Of a DNA stretch of 58,915 nucleotides, positions 49,350 to 57,498 are shown in pieces. The notes below the pieces were generated by a model that saw nothing but the letters and a program-made list of their open reading frames with translations, had not been told where the DNA came from and ran no database searches. This stretch comes from Bacteroidales bacterium. Lineage in GTDB: Bacteria; Bacteroidota; Bacteroidia; Bacteroidales; P3. Numbering within the stretch: position 1 is the stretch's first letter; every line of letters starts with the position of its first letter. The DNA is taken from positions 1-58,915 of the forward strand of contig JAFWQP010000127.1 of NCBI GenBank assembly GCA_017509045.1, read 5' to 3'. A program made the translations under genes and the position numbers.

Positions 49350-50465
49350 ATGAAAAAGCTGTTTTTAAGTATTGCGTTCTTGTCGGTATTAATCACTTCG
49401 TGTGCGCAGGACAATGAGCAGACAAATGTGCCGACCAACAATTATCCACAGACGCTTCCGGTCACCGACTTCAGCACCGTAGCATCCCAAACCATCGACG
49501 GCGTGGTGCACATCCGCACCATCCAAGCCCGCCTTACGCCCCTCTATCAGTCGTTCTTCGGCTTCATCATCAATCAGGGCGTCCAGCGCCAAGAATATAG
49601 CGCCTACGGCTCGGGCGTGATCATCTCCGACGAAGGCTATATTGTCACCAACAACCATGTGGTGCAGGATGCCGAGCGTATCAGCGTCACCCTCAACGAC
49701 AAGCGTGTGCTCAACGCCAAACTCATCGCCACCGACCCCGCCACCGACTTGGCTTTAATCAAAATTGAAGCCGACAATCTCAAGCCTATCGCTTTCGGCA
49801 ATAGCGACGAGGCCCGTGTCGGACAGCCCGTCCTAGCTATCGGCAATCCCTTCAACCTCACCTCCACCGTCACCGCCGGTATCATCAGCGCCAAAGCCCG
49901 CAACATGGGCATTATTGAGAACACCCGCGGCAAAGAGAGCACCATCGAGGCGTTCATCCAAACCGATGCCGCCGTTAATCCGGGCAACTCAGGCGGAGCC
50001 CTCGTCAATGCCGACGCCAAACTGATTGGTATCGTCACCGCCATTGCTTCCGCCGACGGCTACTACACTGGCTATAGTTTCGCCATCCCCTCCAACCTTG
50101 TCCAAAAAGTGGCAAACGACCTCCGTCGTTACGGCTATGTGCAGCGTGCCTACTTGGGTGTCAATGTGCTGGAGATGAACTCCGAGATTGCTGCCAAGAT
50201 GTCCCTTTCCGAAGTTAAGGGAGTCCTTGTGGCACGAGTGGTGCCCGGCTCGGCAGCCGATAAGGCAGGCTTGCGCAACGGCGACCTCCTGCTGAGTGTG
50301 GCAGGCGTGTCCGTCAACAGTTTTGCCGAGATGATGGAAGAACTTGGCCGCTTTAACCCGGGCGACCACGTCGACATCTCCTACTACCGCGACGGCAAAA
50401 CCCACTCCGCCACCGCAACCCTCCAAAACTCCAAAGGCACCACCGAGCTTCGTATCCGCAACTGA
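49350..50465 (+). CDS. HtrA/DegP-like serine protease lipoprotein
   Basis: A 371-residue trypsin-like protease with one PDZ domain. Lipobox LSVLITSCAQ (Cys18) anchors it in a membrane. Catalytic triad: His in TNNHVVQDAE, Asp in ATDLALIKI, Ser in DAAVNPGNSGGALV. The PDZ domain (about residues 270-365) includes YLGVNVLEMN and GVLVARVVPGSAADKAGLRN. DegP-type proteins have two PDZ domains and a cleaved signal peptide; one PDZ and lipidation suggest a DegS-like or surface role. It degrades misfolded envelope proteins. Confidence 0.9.
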   Translation: MKKLFLSIAFLSVLITSCAQDNEQTNVPTNNYPQTLPVTDFSTVASQTIDGVVHIRTIQARLTPLYQSFFGFIINQGVQRQEYSAYGSGVIISDEGYIVTNNHVVQDAERISVTLNDKRVLNAKLIATDPATDLALIKIEADNLKPIAFGNSDEARVGQPVLAIGNPFNLTSTVTAGIISAKARNMGIIENTRGKESTIEAFIQTDAAVNPGNSGGALVNADAKLIGIVTAIASADGYYTGYSFAIPSNLVQKVANDLRRYGYVQRAYLGVNVLEMNSEIAAKMSLSEVKGVLVARVVPGSAADKAGLRNGDLLLSVAGVSVNSFAEMMEELGRFNPGDHVDISYYRDGKTHSATATLQNSKGTTELRIRN

Positions 50466-50590
50466 TACCCCGATTTCCCGCTTTTCGAACATAATCGATA
50501 AGAAATCACATTATTCGGGTCGCAACCACTTAGTTACGACCCATTTTTAATCTATTATACTAACATTCTGCCCTCTTAATGGCTTCTATC

Positions 50591-50676
50591 GTTATACCTT
50601 AGTTATACCTTAGTTATACCTTAGTTATACTATTATATATAGAATAACTAAGGTATAACTAAAGTATAACTATAGG
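50591..50676. repeat. Hairpin with GTTATACCTTA tandem units
   Basis: Three exact GTTATACCTTA units plus GTTATAC (50591-50630) face ATAAC, TAAGGTATAAC and TAAAGTATAAC (50644-50670). The loop is TATTATATATAGA. Arms pair almost perfectly. Confidence 0.9.
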
Positions 50677-50728
50677 ATAAATGACGAAGAAAGGAACAAG
50701 ATATTATTACGACTCAACGAAACAATCT

Positions 50729-51076
50729 GCTACAGTGCTACAGTTGCTACAGTTCGTTTTACACTTATCAAAAACCAATATTTATACATTTATATATTTG
50801 ATATATAAATATATAGATATTATTTCATTTAACCCAAAACGGTCATTAGGTTTCATGTCAGAGTGGTATTTGTTTCGAGAAGATTACTGACGAAACCAGC
50901 GAAGGCGTAGCGGGCTACGGCGAGATGATTTCGTCAGTAAGATTCCGAAAGAAATGCCACTATGGCATGAAAAGGACAAAACAAAATGATTTCTGAGTGC
51001 TTTCCGTCCTAATGACCGATTTGGGTTTAATAATAAGCACCCGAACTCTAACTGTAGCACTGTAGCACTGTAGCGC
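50729..51076. repeat. Nested palindrome with GCTACAGT arms (copy 2)
   Basis: Outer arms: three GCTACAGT-type units (50729-50756) against CGAACTCTAACTGTAGCAC and more (51042-51076). Inside, AACCCAAAACGGTCATTAGG (50831-50850) faces CCTAATGACCGATTTGGGTT (51008-51027). Then TTTCATGTCAGAGTGGTATT faces AATGCCACTATGGCATGAAA, TTACTGACGAAA (50884-50895) faces TTTCGTCAGTAA (50929-50940), and GGCGTAGC/GCTACGGC closes the centre. Nearly the whole inner 197 bases can fold on themselves. Confidence 0.85.
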
Positions 51077-51309
51077 ATAAAAGTGTGTTTCACCCACGTA
51101 TTAGTCAGAAGAATCAATAATAGTAACAGATATTTAGCAGCCGAACCAATTCTGAAAAATCAAATATGCCAATCGGCTAGTTCGTATTGATAATTATTAT
51201 CGCGATGAAATGTGGCAAAAATGTGTTCCTAAGCCAGTTATGGGAGTGGTTTCCCCTTCAGAGCTACTATCTGAAAGAAGTTTTTTCTTAATGGATGATT
51301 TTTTTTGTG

Positions 51310-51317
51310 TATCTTTG
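51310..51317 (+). promoter_or_regulatory. -7 promoter box (TATCTTTG) of the aguB gene
   Basis: TATCTTTGCATCATT lies 36 bases upstream of the start codon. Confidence 0.6.
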
Positions 51318-51353
51318 CATCATTAAATAAACCAATTATTAATTGACAACTCA

Positions 51354-52223
51354 ATGAAAGTCAAGGTAGGTATTGCGCAGATGAAGTGCGTGGAGGACAA
51401 GCAGCAGAATATTGTCCGCTACACGGAGAAGGTGCGCGAACTGGCAGCGCAGGGCGCACAGATTATTTGTTTGCAGGAACTGTTTGCGTCGCTCTATTTC
51501 TGCGACGAGGAACGTTATGTCAATTTCCAATTGGCAGAGCCGATACCCGAAGGCCCCACTTGCCAACACTTTATGGCGTTGGCGAAGGAGCTGGGCGTGG
51601 TGCTGGTGTGCTCGCTGTTTGAGAAACGCGCTGAAGGGCTGTACCATAACACTACTGCAGTGATTGATGCAGACGGCACATATCTGGGTAAGTACCGCAA
51701 GATGCATATTCCCGACGACCCGGGTTACTACGAGAAATTCTATTTTACTCCGGGCGACTTGGGGTATAAGGTGTTTAAGACTAAGTTTGCCACGCTAGGC
51801 GTGTTGATTTGCTGGGATCAGTGGTATCCCGAAGCAGCGCGCATCACCAGCCTGATGGGGGCACAGCTACTGTTCTTCCCCACGGCTATCGGCTGGGACG
51901 TGCGACAGAACGAGCACGACAATCGCGAGCAGTACGAGGCTTGGCAAACCATTCAGCGCAGTCATGCGGTGGCGAACGGGGTGCCCGTTATCAGCGTGAA
52001 CCGCACGGGTTTGGAGGGCGGTATGCAGTTCTGGGGAGGCAGCTTCATCACCAATGCCTTTGGACGGGTGCTGTATCAGGCACCGCATCTGGAAGAGGCA
52101 CTGCATGTGGAGGAACTTGACTTGGACGAAAGCGACCACTACCGCCGCCATTGGCCCTACTACCGCGACCGCCGCATAGACAGCTACGCACCCATCCTCA
52201 AACGTTACATCGATGAGAATTAA
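51354..52223 (+). CDS. aguB: N-carbamoylputrescine amidase
   Basis: A 289-residue nitrilase-superfamily enzyme. Catalytic triad: Glu in CLQELFASLYF (about residue 41), Lys in KYRKMHIPDDPGYYEKFYF, and Cys in GVLICWDQWYPE (about 147). It hydrolyses N-carbamoylputrescine to putrescine, CO2 and ammonia. The next gene encodes agmatine deiminase, which makes its substrate; the pair converts agmatine to putrescine. Length and motifs are typical. Confidence 0.93.
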   Translation: MKVKVGIAQMKCVEDKQQNIVRYTEKVRELAAQGAQIICLQELFASLYFCDEERYVNFQLAEPIPEGPTCQHFMALAKELGVVLVCSLFEKRAEGLYHNTTAVIDADGTYLGKYRKMHIPDDPGYYEKFYFTPGDLGYKVFKTKFATLGVLICWDQWYPEAARITSLMGAQLLFFPTAIGWDVRQNEHDNREQYEAWQTIQRSHAVANGVPVISVNRTGLEGGMQFWGGSFITNAFGRVLYQAPHLEEALHVEELDLDESDHYRRHWPYYRDRRIDSYAPILKRYIDEN

Positions 52224-52238
52224 ATAAAAAATAAGAAT

Positions 52239-52362
52239 GAGTTAATGTGTGAATGTGTGAATGTGTTAGTCCTTGGCGCATCAATGATTAACGAATTTAC
52301 GAATTAACAAATTAACGAATTAACGAATTCAAACTATCAATTCTCAATTTTCAATTCTCAAT
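52239..52362. repeat. AATGTGTG/TTAACGAA octamer hairpin between aguB and aguA
   Basis: GTTAATGTGTGAATGTGTGA units face ATTAACGAATTTACGAATTA and more units, with the centre GTCCTTGGCGCATCAATGA. A run of TTCTCAATTTTCAATTCTCA follows, ending 7 bases before the aguA start. Confidence 0.8.
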
Positions 52363-52368
52363 TAAGAA

Positions 52369-53412
52369 ATGACTCCCAAGGAACTAGGATATTACATGCC
52401 CGCCGAATGGGCAGAACATAAGGCAACATGGCTCAGCTACCCGCACAACGAGGATTCGTGGCCAGGTAAGATAGAGACGATATTTCCTTCCTACCACCTG
52501 TTCATCAAAGTGTTGGCAGAGGACGAGGAGGTGCATATCAACGTAGACGACCAGCGCATGGAGGACCATGTTGCCGAAGCTTTGGCAGAGATTGGCACAG
52601 ACATGAAGAGGGTGTTCTTCCATCAGTTTCCGACCAACGATGCTTGGTGTCGTGACCACGGGCCAGCCTTCCTGCTCAACCGCAATGATGCTAAGAAACG
52701 CGCTATGGTGAATTGGAACCACAACGCATGGGGCGGCAAGTACCCCTATGAGTTGGACACACAGATACCGGTGCATATCTACAACTGTTTGAAAAAACAG
52801 GACGAGGCTTTGGAACTGTTCGAGCCAGGCATTGTGATGGAGGGCGGCAGCATCGACGTGAATGGGGTAGGGGACTTGCTCACTACCACTTCGTGCTTGC
52901 TGAATCCTAACCGAAACCCCCACTTGAATCAAGGACAGATAGAGGACTATCTGCGTGACTATTACGGCGTGGAAAATATCATCTGGTTGGGCGACGGAAT
53001 TATGGGCGACGACACCGACGGACATGTCGACGACCTCAGCCGTTTCATAGCCGAGGACATCATCATCACCGCCGTTGAAGAGGATATTTGGGACGAGAAC
53101 TACAAGGTGCTGCAGGATAACCTGAAGGCACTGAATAAATGCCGTCTGGCAAATGGCAAACAGCCCACCATCGTGGAACTGCCTATGCCCGACATGGTTT
53201 TTTACGACAACCAGCGTCTGCCCGCCAGTTATGCTAATTTCTATGTGGCAAACCACAAGGTCATCTTTCCCACCTATCGCTGCATCACCGACAACGAGGC
53301 GGCGTACATACTTGAAGCCTGTTTCCCCGACCGTGAGATTGTCGGCATCGACAGCACCGACATTGTGTGGGGTCTTGGCAGCTTCCATTGCCTCAGCCAA
53401 CAACAGCCTTGA
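52369..53412 (+). CDS. aguA: Agmatine deiminase
   Basis: A 347-residue enzyme of the peptidyl-arginine-deiminase-like superfamily. Motifs: MPAEWAEHKATWLSYPHNED at the N-terminus, DAWCRDHGPAFL, EGGSIDVNGVGDLLTT, GDDTDGHVDDLSRF (His and Asp), and a C-terminal region where the catalytic Cys is expected, FHCLSQQQP. It converts agmatine to N-carbamoylputrescine. Encoded after aguB, in reverse of the reaction order. Confidence 0.93.
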   Translation: MTPKELGYYMPAEWAEHKATWLSYPHNEDSWPGKIETIFPSYHLFIKVLAEDEEVHINVDDQRMEDHVAEALAEIGTDMKRVFFHQFPTNDAWCRDHGPAFLLNRNDAKKRAMVNWNHNAWGGKYPYELDTQIPVHIYNCLKKQDEALELFEPGIVMEGGSIDVNGVGDLLTTTSCLLNPNRNPHLNQGQIEDYLRDYYGVENIIWLGDGIMGDDTDGHVDDLSRFIAEDIIITAVEEDIWDENYKVLQDNLKALNKCRLANGKQPTIVELPMPDMVFYDNQRLPASYANFYVANHKVIFPTYRCITDNEAAYILEACFPDREIVGIDSTDIVWGLGSFHCLSQQQP

Positions 53413-53498
53413 ATGTGTTAATGTGTTAATGTGTTAACGTGTTAGTCCTTGGCGCACCAAAGATTAACGAATTAACACATTAACAAATTAACGAATTC
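53411..53498. repeat. AATGTGTT/TTAACGAA octamer hairpin after aguA
   Basis: Four AATGTGTT-type units starting one base before the aguA stop codon ends face ATTAACGAATTAACACATTA and ACAAATTAACGAATTC. The centre is GTCCTTGGCGCACCAAAG. The rest of the gap to 53753 is AT-rich and shows nothing else. Confidence 0.85.
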
Positions 53499-53753
53499 GG
53501 AGAACGTATTTTGTATTGTAATTGACACTATCATAATGAGGCAAGACAACGTTTGAAATATCGGACGTAGAGTCTATCTTATTACTTTTTTTGCTATCAA
53601 TTAATTATTTGATATACTGGTTATTGATTCTTTCATTAAGAAAGTTTAACTTTTTTTTACAAGCCATTTTGCAAAAAATAAGGACTTCTTGTGTCTATAA
53701 GGCGAATAGGAAACCAATTTATCAAATCATCAAGCATAAAAAAAAGAAGCATT

Positions 53754-56096
53754 ATGAAGCAGCCAATCATTTTCTCTTTCTTTGCAGCTCTAATGGCCCT
53801 CAGTGTCGTCAGCTGCCAAAAAGACCAAGATGTTGTCACACTCCATGCGGTCATCCCTGAAGTCAACAACGACTCAAAAGTTTATATCAACGCCCCTACA
53901 CCCTATTGGCATAATGGTGACCAGATAAGAATTAACGATGCCGACTACACGTTACAGAAGATATCGATGGCAAACTCTGCCGCAATACCTAATGTGACAA
54001 TCAGTACCTCAGGCTATCGTGCCATCTTCCCTGTTGGTATTCTCACCAACAGCGATGACAATATCAACGGCAGCCACTCTGTCGCTGTAACCCTGCCTAC
54101 GACACAGGTCTTTGAGATGGAGGGGGCACATCAACGGGTGGATGTCCCTATGGGTGCTTATATCAACAGTGGTATCACCCTCTGCTTTCATAACCTCTGC
54201 TCAGTGGTGAGGGTGTATGTAAGCAACGCTACCAATGCCCAGCTTCCCATCACGAGCATTATCCTCACAGCCGAACAAGCCTACCTCAGCGGTGCGGGTG
54301 CTGCCACTATCACGGGCGACAGCACGGATGCTATAGCTATTTACTCTGCAACAGGTTCACATTCGGTTAAACTCTGCAAGACAGACAACACCCCGATGAA
54401 AACTGTCGAGCCTTTGGCAACAGAATACTTTGATGTGATAGTGCCAGAATTCTCCGTACGAAACAACTTGACCGTAACCGTTGTTACTCCCACAGGCTCT
54501 AAAACTATAACCATCGAAGATGCCGCTGTGGCTCACAACACTATCACCAACATTACTGTTAATGTGGATGAATTGACCCAAACCTCTGCCGAACTTGTAG
54601 CTGGCCCAACATTCAATAGGGCTATTCCACAGAATGCCACAGCTATACGTTTTGAATACAATAACCCCATCACATCGAGAACCACACTTTCCACATCCAC
54701 ATCTCCTTATCCAATTTATGGATATATGGACGGCACCACATGGGTGGTTTCTACTATAGCCGATAGAATTAATGCCAATGCAGACTGTGGCAAGTTGTTT
54801 TATGAAAAAAGTGAAATCACCAGTATTGATTTTGGAGAGAACTTCAATACTGAAAACGTCACGGATATGTCTTTTATGTTCTATGATTGCAGCAGCCTAA
54901 CTAGCCTCGACCTTTCTCGCTTCAACACTTCCAATGTCAGGAGTATGAGTGGAATGTTCGATGGTTGCAACAACCTAACCAGCCTCAATCTCTCCAGCTT
55001 CAACACTTCCAATGTCAGGAGTATGGGTGGAATGTTCTATGGTTGCAACAACCTAACCAGCCTCGACCTCTCCAATTTCAACACCTCCAATGTCACGGAT
55101 ATGTCCTATATGTTTTCTTTTTGCAAACTAACCAGCCTCGACCTCTCCAATTTCAACACCTCCAATGTCACGGATATGTCTTCAATGTTCTGGGGTTGCT
55201 ACAACCTAACCAGCCTCGATCTCTCCAGCTTCAATACAGAGAATGTGGTATTTATGAGGTATATGTTCGATACCTGCTGCAGCCTAACCAGTCTCGATCT
55301 TTCCAACTTCAACACTGCAAATGTTAAAACAATGGGTAGTATGTTTAATCAATGTAGCGGCATAACCAGATTCGATCTTTCCAACTTCAACACTGCAAAT
55401 GTCGTGGATATGGGTGAGATGTTCAGAGGTTGCAGCAACCTGACCAGCCTCGATCTCTCCAGTTTCAACACTTCGAATGTGGAGTACATGGGGTCAATGT
55501 TTTTTAATTGTAGTAGCTTGACGAGCCTTGATCTCTCCAATTTCAACACTTCGAATGTGGAATACATGGGGTCAATGTTTTTTAATTGTAGTAGCTTGAC
55601 GAGCCTTGATCTCTCCAACTTCAACACCGAGAAAGTGGAAGTCATGCATGGGATGTTCGAGGGCTGTAGCAGCTTGTCCAGCCTTGATCTATCCGGCTTT
55701 AACACTGCTAATGTGTACGATATGAGAGGGATGTTCTATAATTGTAACAGCTTGTCCAGCCTTGATCTATCCGGCTTTAACACTGCTAATGTGTACGATA
55801 TGAGAGGGATGTTCTATAATTGTAACAGCTTGTCCAGCCTTGATCTCTCCAGCTTCAACACCGAGAAAGTGAGAAACATGTCAGAGATGTTCTACAATTG
55901 TAGCAGATTAACAAGTCTCAATCTTTATAACTTTGATATGAGTGGCATTTATGGTAACGTTTGTAAAGATAGAATGTGTTATAACCTCGCTTCAGAATCC
56001 GGTGCATGCACCATTACCTGCCCCACAGCTGTAAAGACCGAATTGCAAAGCGGCACAGACCTCAATAATAGTATTATCACATGGAACACGCACTAA
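53754..56096 (+). CDS. BspA-like DUF285 repeat lipoprotein with fimbrillin-like N-terminal half
   Basis: ATG 53754 opens a lipoprotein signal (MKQPIIFSFFAALMALSVVS, Cys next); the upstream extension to 53691 is not credible. About 780 residues. Residues 25-300 are fimbrillin-like (PYWHNGDQIRIND, FPVGIL, ITNITVNVDEL). Residues about 355-735 hold fourteen 26-residue DUF285 repeats of the form FNTxNVxxMxxMFxxCxxLT, ending SLDLSx. One repeat lacks a residue. These form a surface solenoid used in adhesion in BspA-like proteins. Two adjacent pairs of repeats are near identical at DNA level, showing recent unit duplication. Confidence 0.88.
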   Translation: MKQPIIFSFFAALMALSVVSCQKDQDVVTLHAVIPEVNNDSKVYINAPTPYWHNGDQIRINDADYTLQKISMANSAAIPNVTISTSGYRAIFPVGILTNSDDNINGSHSVAVTLPTTQVFEMEGAHQRVDVPMGAYINSGITLCFHNLCSVVRVYVSNATNAQLPITSIILTAEQAYLSGAGAATITGDSTDAIAIYSATGSHSVKLCKTDNTPMKTVEPLATEYFDVIVPEFSVRNNLTVTVVTPTGSKTITIEDAAVAHNTITNITVNVDELTQTSAELVAGPTFNRAIPQNATAIRFEYNNPITSRTTLSTSTSPYPIYGYMDGTTWVVSTIADRINANADCGKLFYEKSEITSIDFGENFNTENVTDMSFMFYDCSSLTSLDLSRFNTSNVRSMSGMFDGCNNLTSLNLSSFNTSNVRSMGGMFYGCNNLTSLDLSNFNTSNVTDMSYMFSFCKLTSLDLSNFNTSNVTDMSSMFWGCYNLTSLDLSSFNTENVVFMRYMFDTCCSLTSLDLSNFNTANVKTMGSMFNQCSGITRFDLSNFNTANVVDMGEMFRGCSNLTSLDLSSFNTSNVEYMGSMFFNCSSLTSLDLSNFNTSNVEYMGSMFFNCSSLTSLDLSNFNTEKVEVMHGMFEGCSSLSSLDLSGFNTANVYDMRGMFYNCNSLSSLDLSGFNTANVYDMRGMFYNCNSLSSLDLSSFNTEKVRNMSEMFYNCSRLTSLNLYNFDMSGIYGNVCKDRMCYNLASESGACTITCPTAVKTELQSGTDLNNSIITWNTH
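55481..55860 (+). repeat. Recently duplicated 78-base repeat units in the DUF285 gene
   Basis: The unit with GGGTCAATGTTTTTTAATTG occurs twice (near 55491 and 55569), and the unit with GTGTACGATATGAGAGGGAT occurs twice (near 55712 and 55790), each pair almost identical over 78 bases. All other units have diverged. Confidence 0.85.
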
Positions 56097-56154
56097 AACT
56101 GCTATTTAGTAATAGAACTCACCATAATTTCTATATCCCGAATAGAGATACACT

Positions 56155-56355
56155 TCATCGAGTGATGACGTAGCCTGTGGCGCTAAAGGCAATGCCAACA
56201 ATTAGGCTTAGGAGAATATAGGTAACGAGGGCTGCGTACTGGCCGCTCTGTAGCAATGTGAGGCTTTCGCGTGAGAAGGTGGAAAAGGTGGTGAAGCCTC
56301 CACAAAGTCCGACAATCATCAGGAGGTTGAGCATTTGGGATGGGTGGCGAGAAAG
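56155..56355 (-). pseudogene. crcB: crcB (fluoride channel) remnant, C-terminal half only
   Basis: The minus-strand frame from a TAA at 56358 to the TGA at 56155 encodes MLNLLMIVGLCGGFTTFSTF, then SRESLTLLQSGQYAALVTYI, ending ATGYVITR. GLCGGFTTFSTFS is the signature of the third helix of CrcB/Fluc channels, and the remainder matches helix four. About 60 residues survive; the first two helices are missing, and a stop lies just upstream. Normal length is about 125. It cannot form a Fluc channel alone and appears to be a decayed gene. The 3' flank carries a TAGAACTCACC motif like the palindromic element arms. Confidence 0.75.
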
Positions 56356-56362
56356 TTATGAT

Positions 56363-56809
56363 TTATGGTTCTATTGGGTCATAATGTATTAGAGGGATGC
56401 AGTGCTTTTTCTTGTCGAAGAAAATAGGCACATTGAATGTTGTCTTGACGACCTTGCCATAGAATCTGCCAGGTTTCCATTTGGGCATCAGCCTCACTAT
56501 TCGCAGAGCCTCCTCGCCACAACCGCCTCCGATGTCGCGTAGGATTTTCGGATTCTGCACTGTGCCGTCTGTGTCAACCTCGAATTGCACATATACCCGT
56601 CCTCCAATACAGTTCTCGGCAGCTATCTGAGGATATTGCATGTTTTCTTCGATGAATTTATGCAACGCTTCGAGGCCGCCGGGGAATTCAGGATCTTCCT
56701 CATACTCGACAAACAATTCATCGGAATGATTGGCGGTGTCTACGTTCTGTGCCGAAGCTGTGGTAGCGAGGAGAAGGAGTGCCGCACCTATTAAGAGTGC
56801 CTTTTTCAT
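56363..56809 (-). CDS. Exported TonB C-terminal-domain protein
   Basis: A 148-residue protein: signal peptide MKKALLIGAALLLLATTASAQ, then a TonB-type domain (PEFPGGLEALHKFIEENMQY, GGRVYVQFEVDTDGTVQN, EEALRIVRLMPKWKPGRFYG, TTFNVPIFF). It lacks an N-terminal anchor and linker, so it cannot act as a classical TonB; stand-alone TonB-domain proteins are frequent in Bacteroidetes, with unknown roles. Start and length fit the family. Confidence 0.83.
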   Translation of the reverse strand: MKKALLIGAALLLLATTASAQNVDTANHSDELFVEYEEDPEFPGGLEALHKFIEENMQYPQIAAENCIGGRVYVQFEVDTDGTVQNPKILRDIGGGCGEEALRIVRLMPKWKPGRFYGKVVKTTFNVPIFFDKKKHCIPLIHYDPIEP

Positions 56810-56923
56810 GAAGTAAGAACTATGAACTAAGAAATTGGGGCGGCAGCCAATCTTTGAAGTAAGAAGTAAGAACTATGAACTAAGAAGGTTGGCGGAGCCC
56901 TTTTCCAATTTTCAACTCTCAAC
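56810..56923. repeat. AAGAACTA hairpin (second copy) and TTTTCAACTC units
   Basis: AAGTAAGAACTATGAACTAA (56811-56830), centre TTGGGGCGGCAGCCAA, then AAGTAAGAAGTAAGAACTAT in the same direction, and GTTGGCGGAGCC. The centre matches that at 44385-44402. Here the second arm is direct rather than inverted, so this copy looks rearranged. Confidence 0.65.
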
Positions 56924-57244
56924 TCAACGAACGGTGACGGCAGTGCCGGAGGCGGTGACCATGAGCATACCATTGTTAGTGCCGAGGACTTCGTAGTCGA
57001 TGTCCACGCCTACGACGGCATTGGCACCGAGGCGTTGAGCGCGATTTTCCAACTCACGCATGGCGTTGGTACGGGCATTGTTGAGTTCTTCCTCATAGGA
57101 GTTGGAACGACCGCCAACGATGTTGCGGATGCCTGCAAAGAAATCCTTTACAAAATTGATACCGGTGATAACTTCTCCGAATACGACACCGTGGTATTCA
57201 ACAATCTGGTGTCCTTCGATGGTGGGGGTGGTGGTGATAATCAT
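56924..57244 (-). CDS. YbjQ family (UPF0145) protein
   Basis: A 106-residue protein of the YbjQ/DUF74 family: [40 protein letters not shown], and [20 protein letters not shown]-like sequence (here [20 protein letters not shown]). Pentameric small proteins of unknown function, sometimes called heavy-metal-binding without proof. Full length, start clear. Confidence 0.92.
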   Translation of the reverse strand: MIITTTPTIEGHQIVEYHGVVFGEVITGINFVKDFFAGIRNIVGGRSNSYEEELNNARTNAMRELENRAQRLGANAVVGVDIDYEVLGTNNGMLMVTASGTAVTVR

Positions 57245-57289
57245 GATTTGAATGTGTTAAAATATTGAAGTAAAAGGTAAAAACTAAAA

Positions 57290-57478
57290 AGTTATTTTAA
57301 TTCGTTAATTTGTGAATGTGTTAATTCGTAAATCTTGAATTCGTTACTTCGTGACGTTGTTTGGCTCGGCATAGCGAGCAAGCTCTCTCTGCTCTCACCT
57401 TGTACAACGTTAATTCGTTAATTTGTAAATTCGTAAATCAAAGATTCACACATTAACACATTCACGCATTAACGTATT
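57290..57478. repeat. Two octamer hairpins around an inverted CCGAGCC module
   Basis: TTCGTTAA/AATGTGTT units at 57297-57345 and ATTCGTTA...CACATTAACACATTCACGCA at 57408-57478 (centre AATCAAAGATT) enclose, in reverse orientation, a CCGAGCC module (57346-57412: GTTACTTCGTGAC, then GGCTCGGCATAGCGAGCAAG). Two repeat families are nested at one site. Confidence 0.75.
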
Positions 57479-57498
57479 CTTTTAGTTTTTACTGTTCT

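Larger units (their letters stand above)
50466..51353. other. Noncoding gap of 888 bases with two large hairpins
   Basis: It contains an 11-base-unit hairpin (50591-50676), a nested palindrome with octamer arms (50729-51076), and the promoter box of aguB (51310). From about 51160 to 51330 there is an open frame without a good start (containing RDEMWQKCVPKPVMGVVSPS) that I do not recognise; it may be a gene remnant. Confidence 0.6.

Noticed and set aside
50681-50890. A 69-codon frame upstream of aguB
   Set aside because: It runs across the octamer arm and the palindrome, and has no conserved feature.
54835-55930. Regular 78-base DNA repeats as a possible CRISPR or satellite
   Set aside because: They encode the in-frame DUF285 repeats of a lipoprotein.
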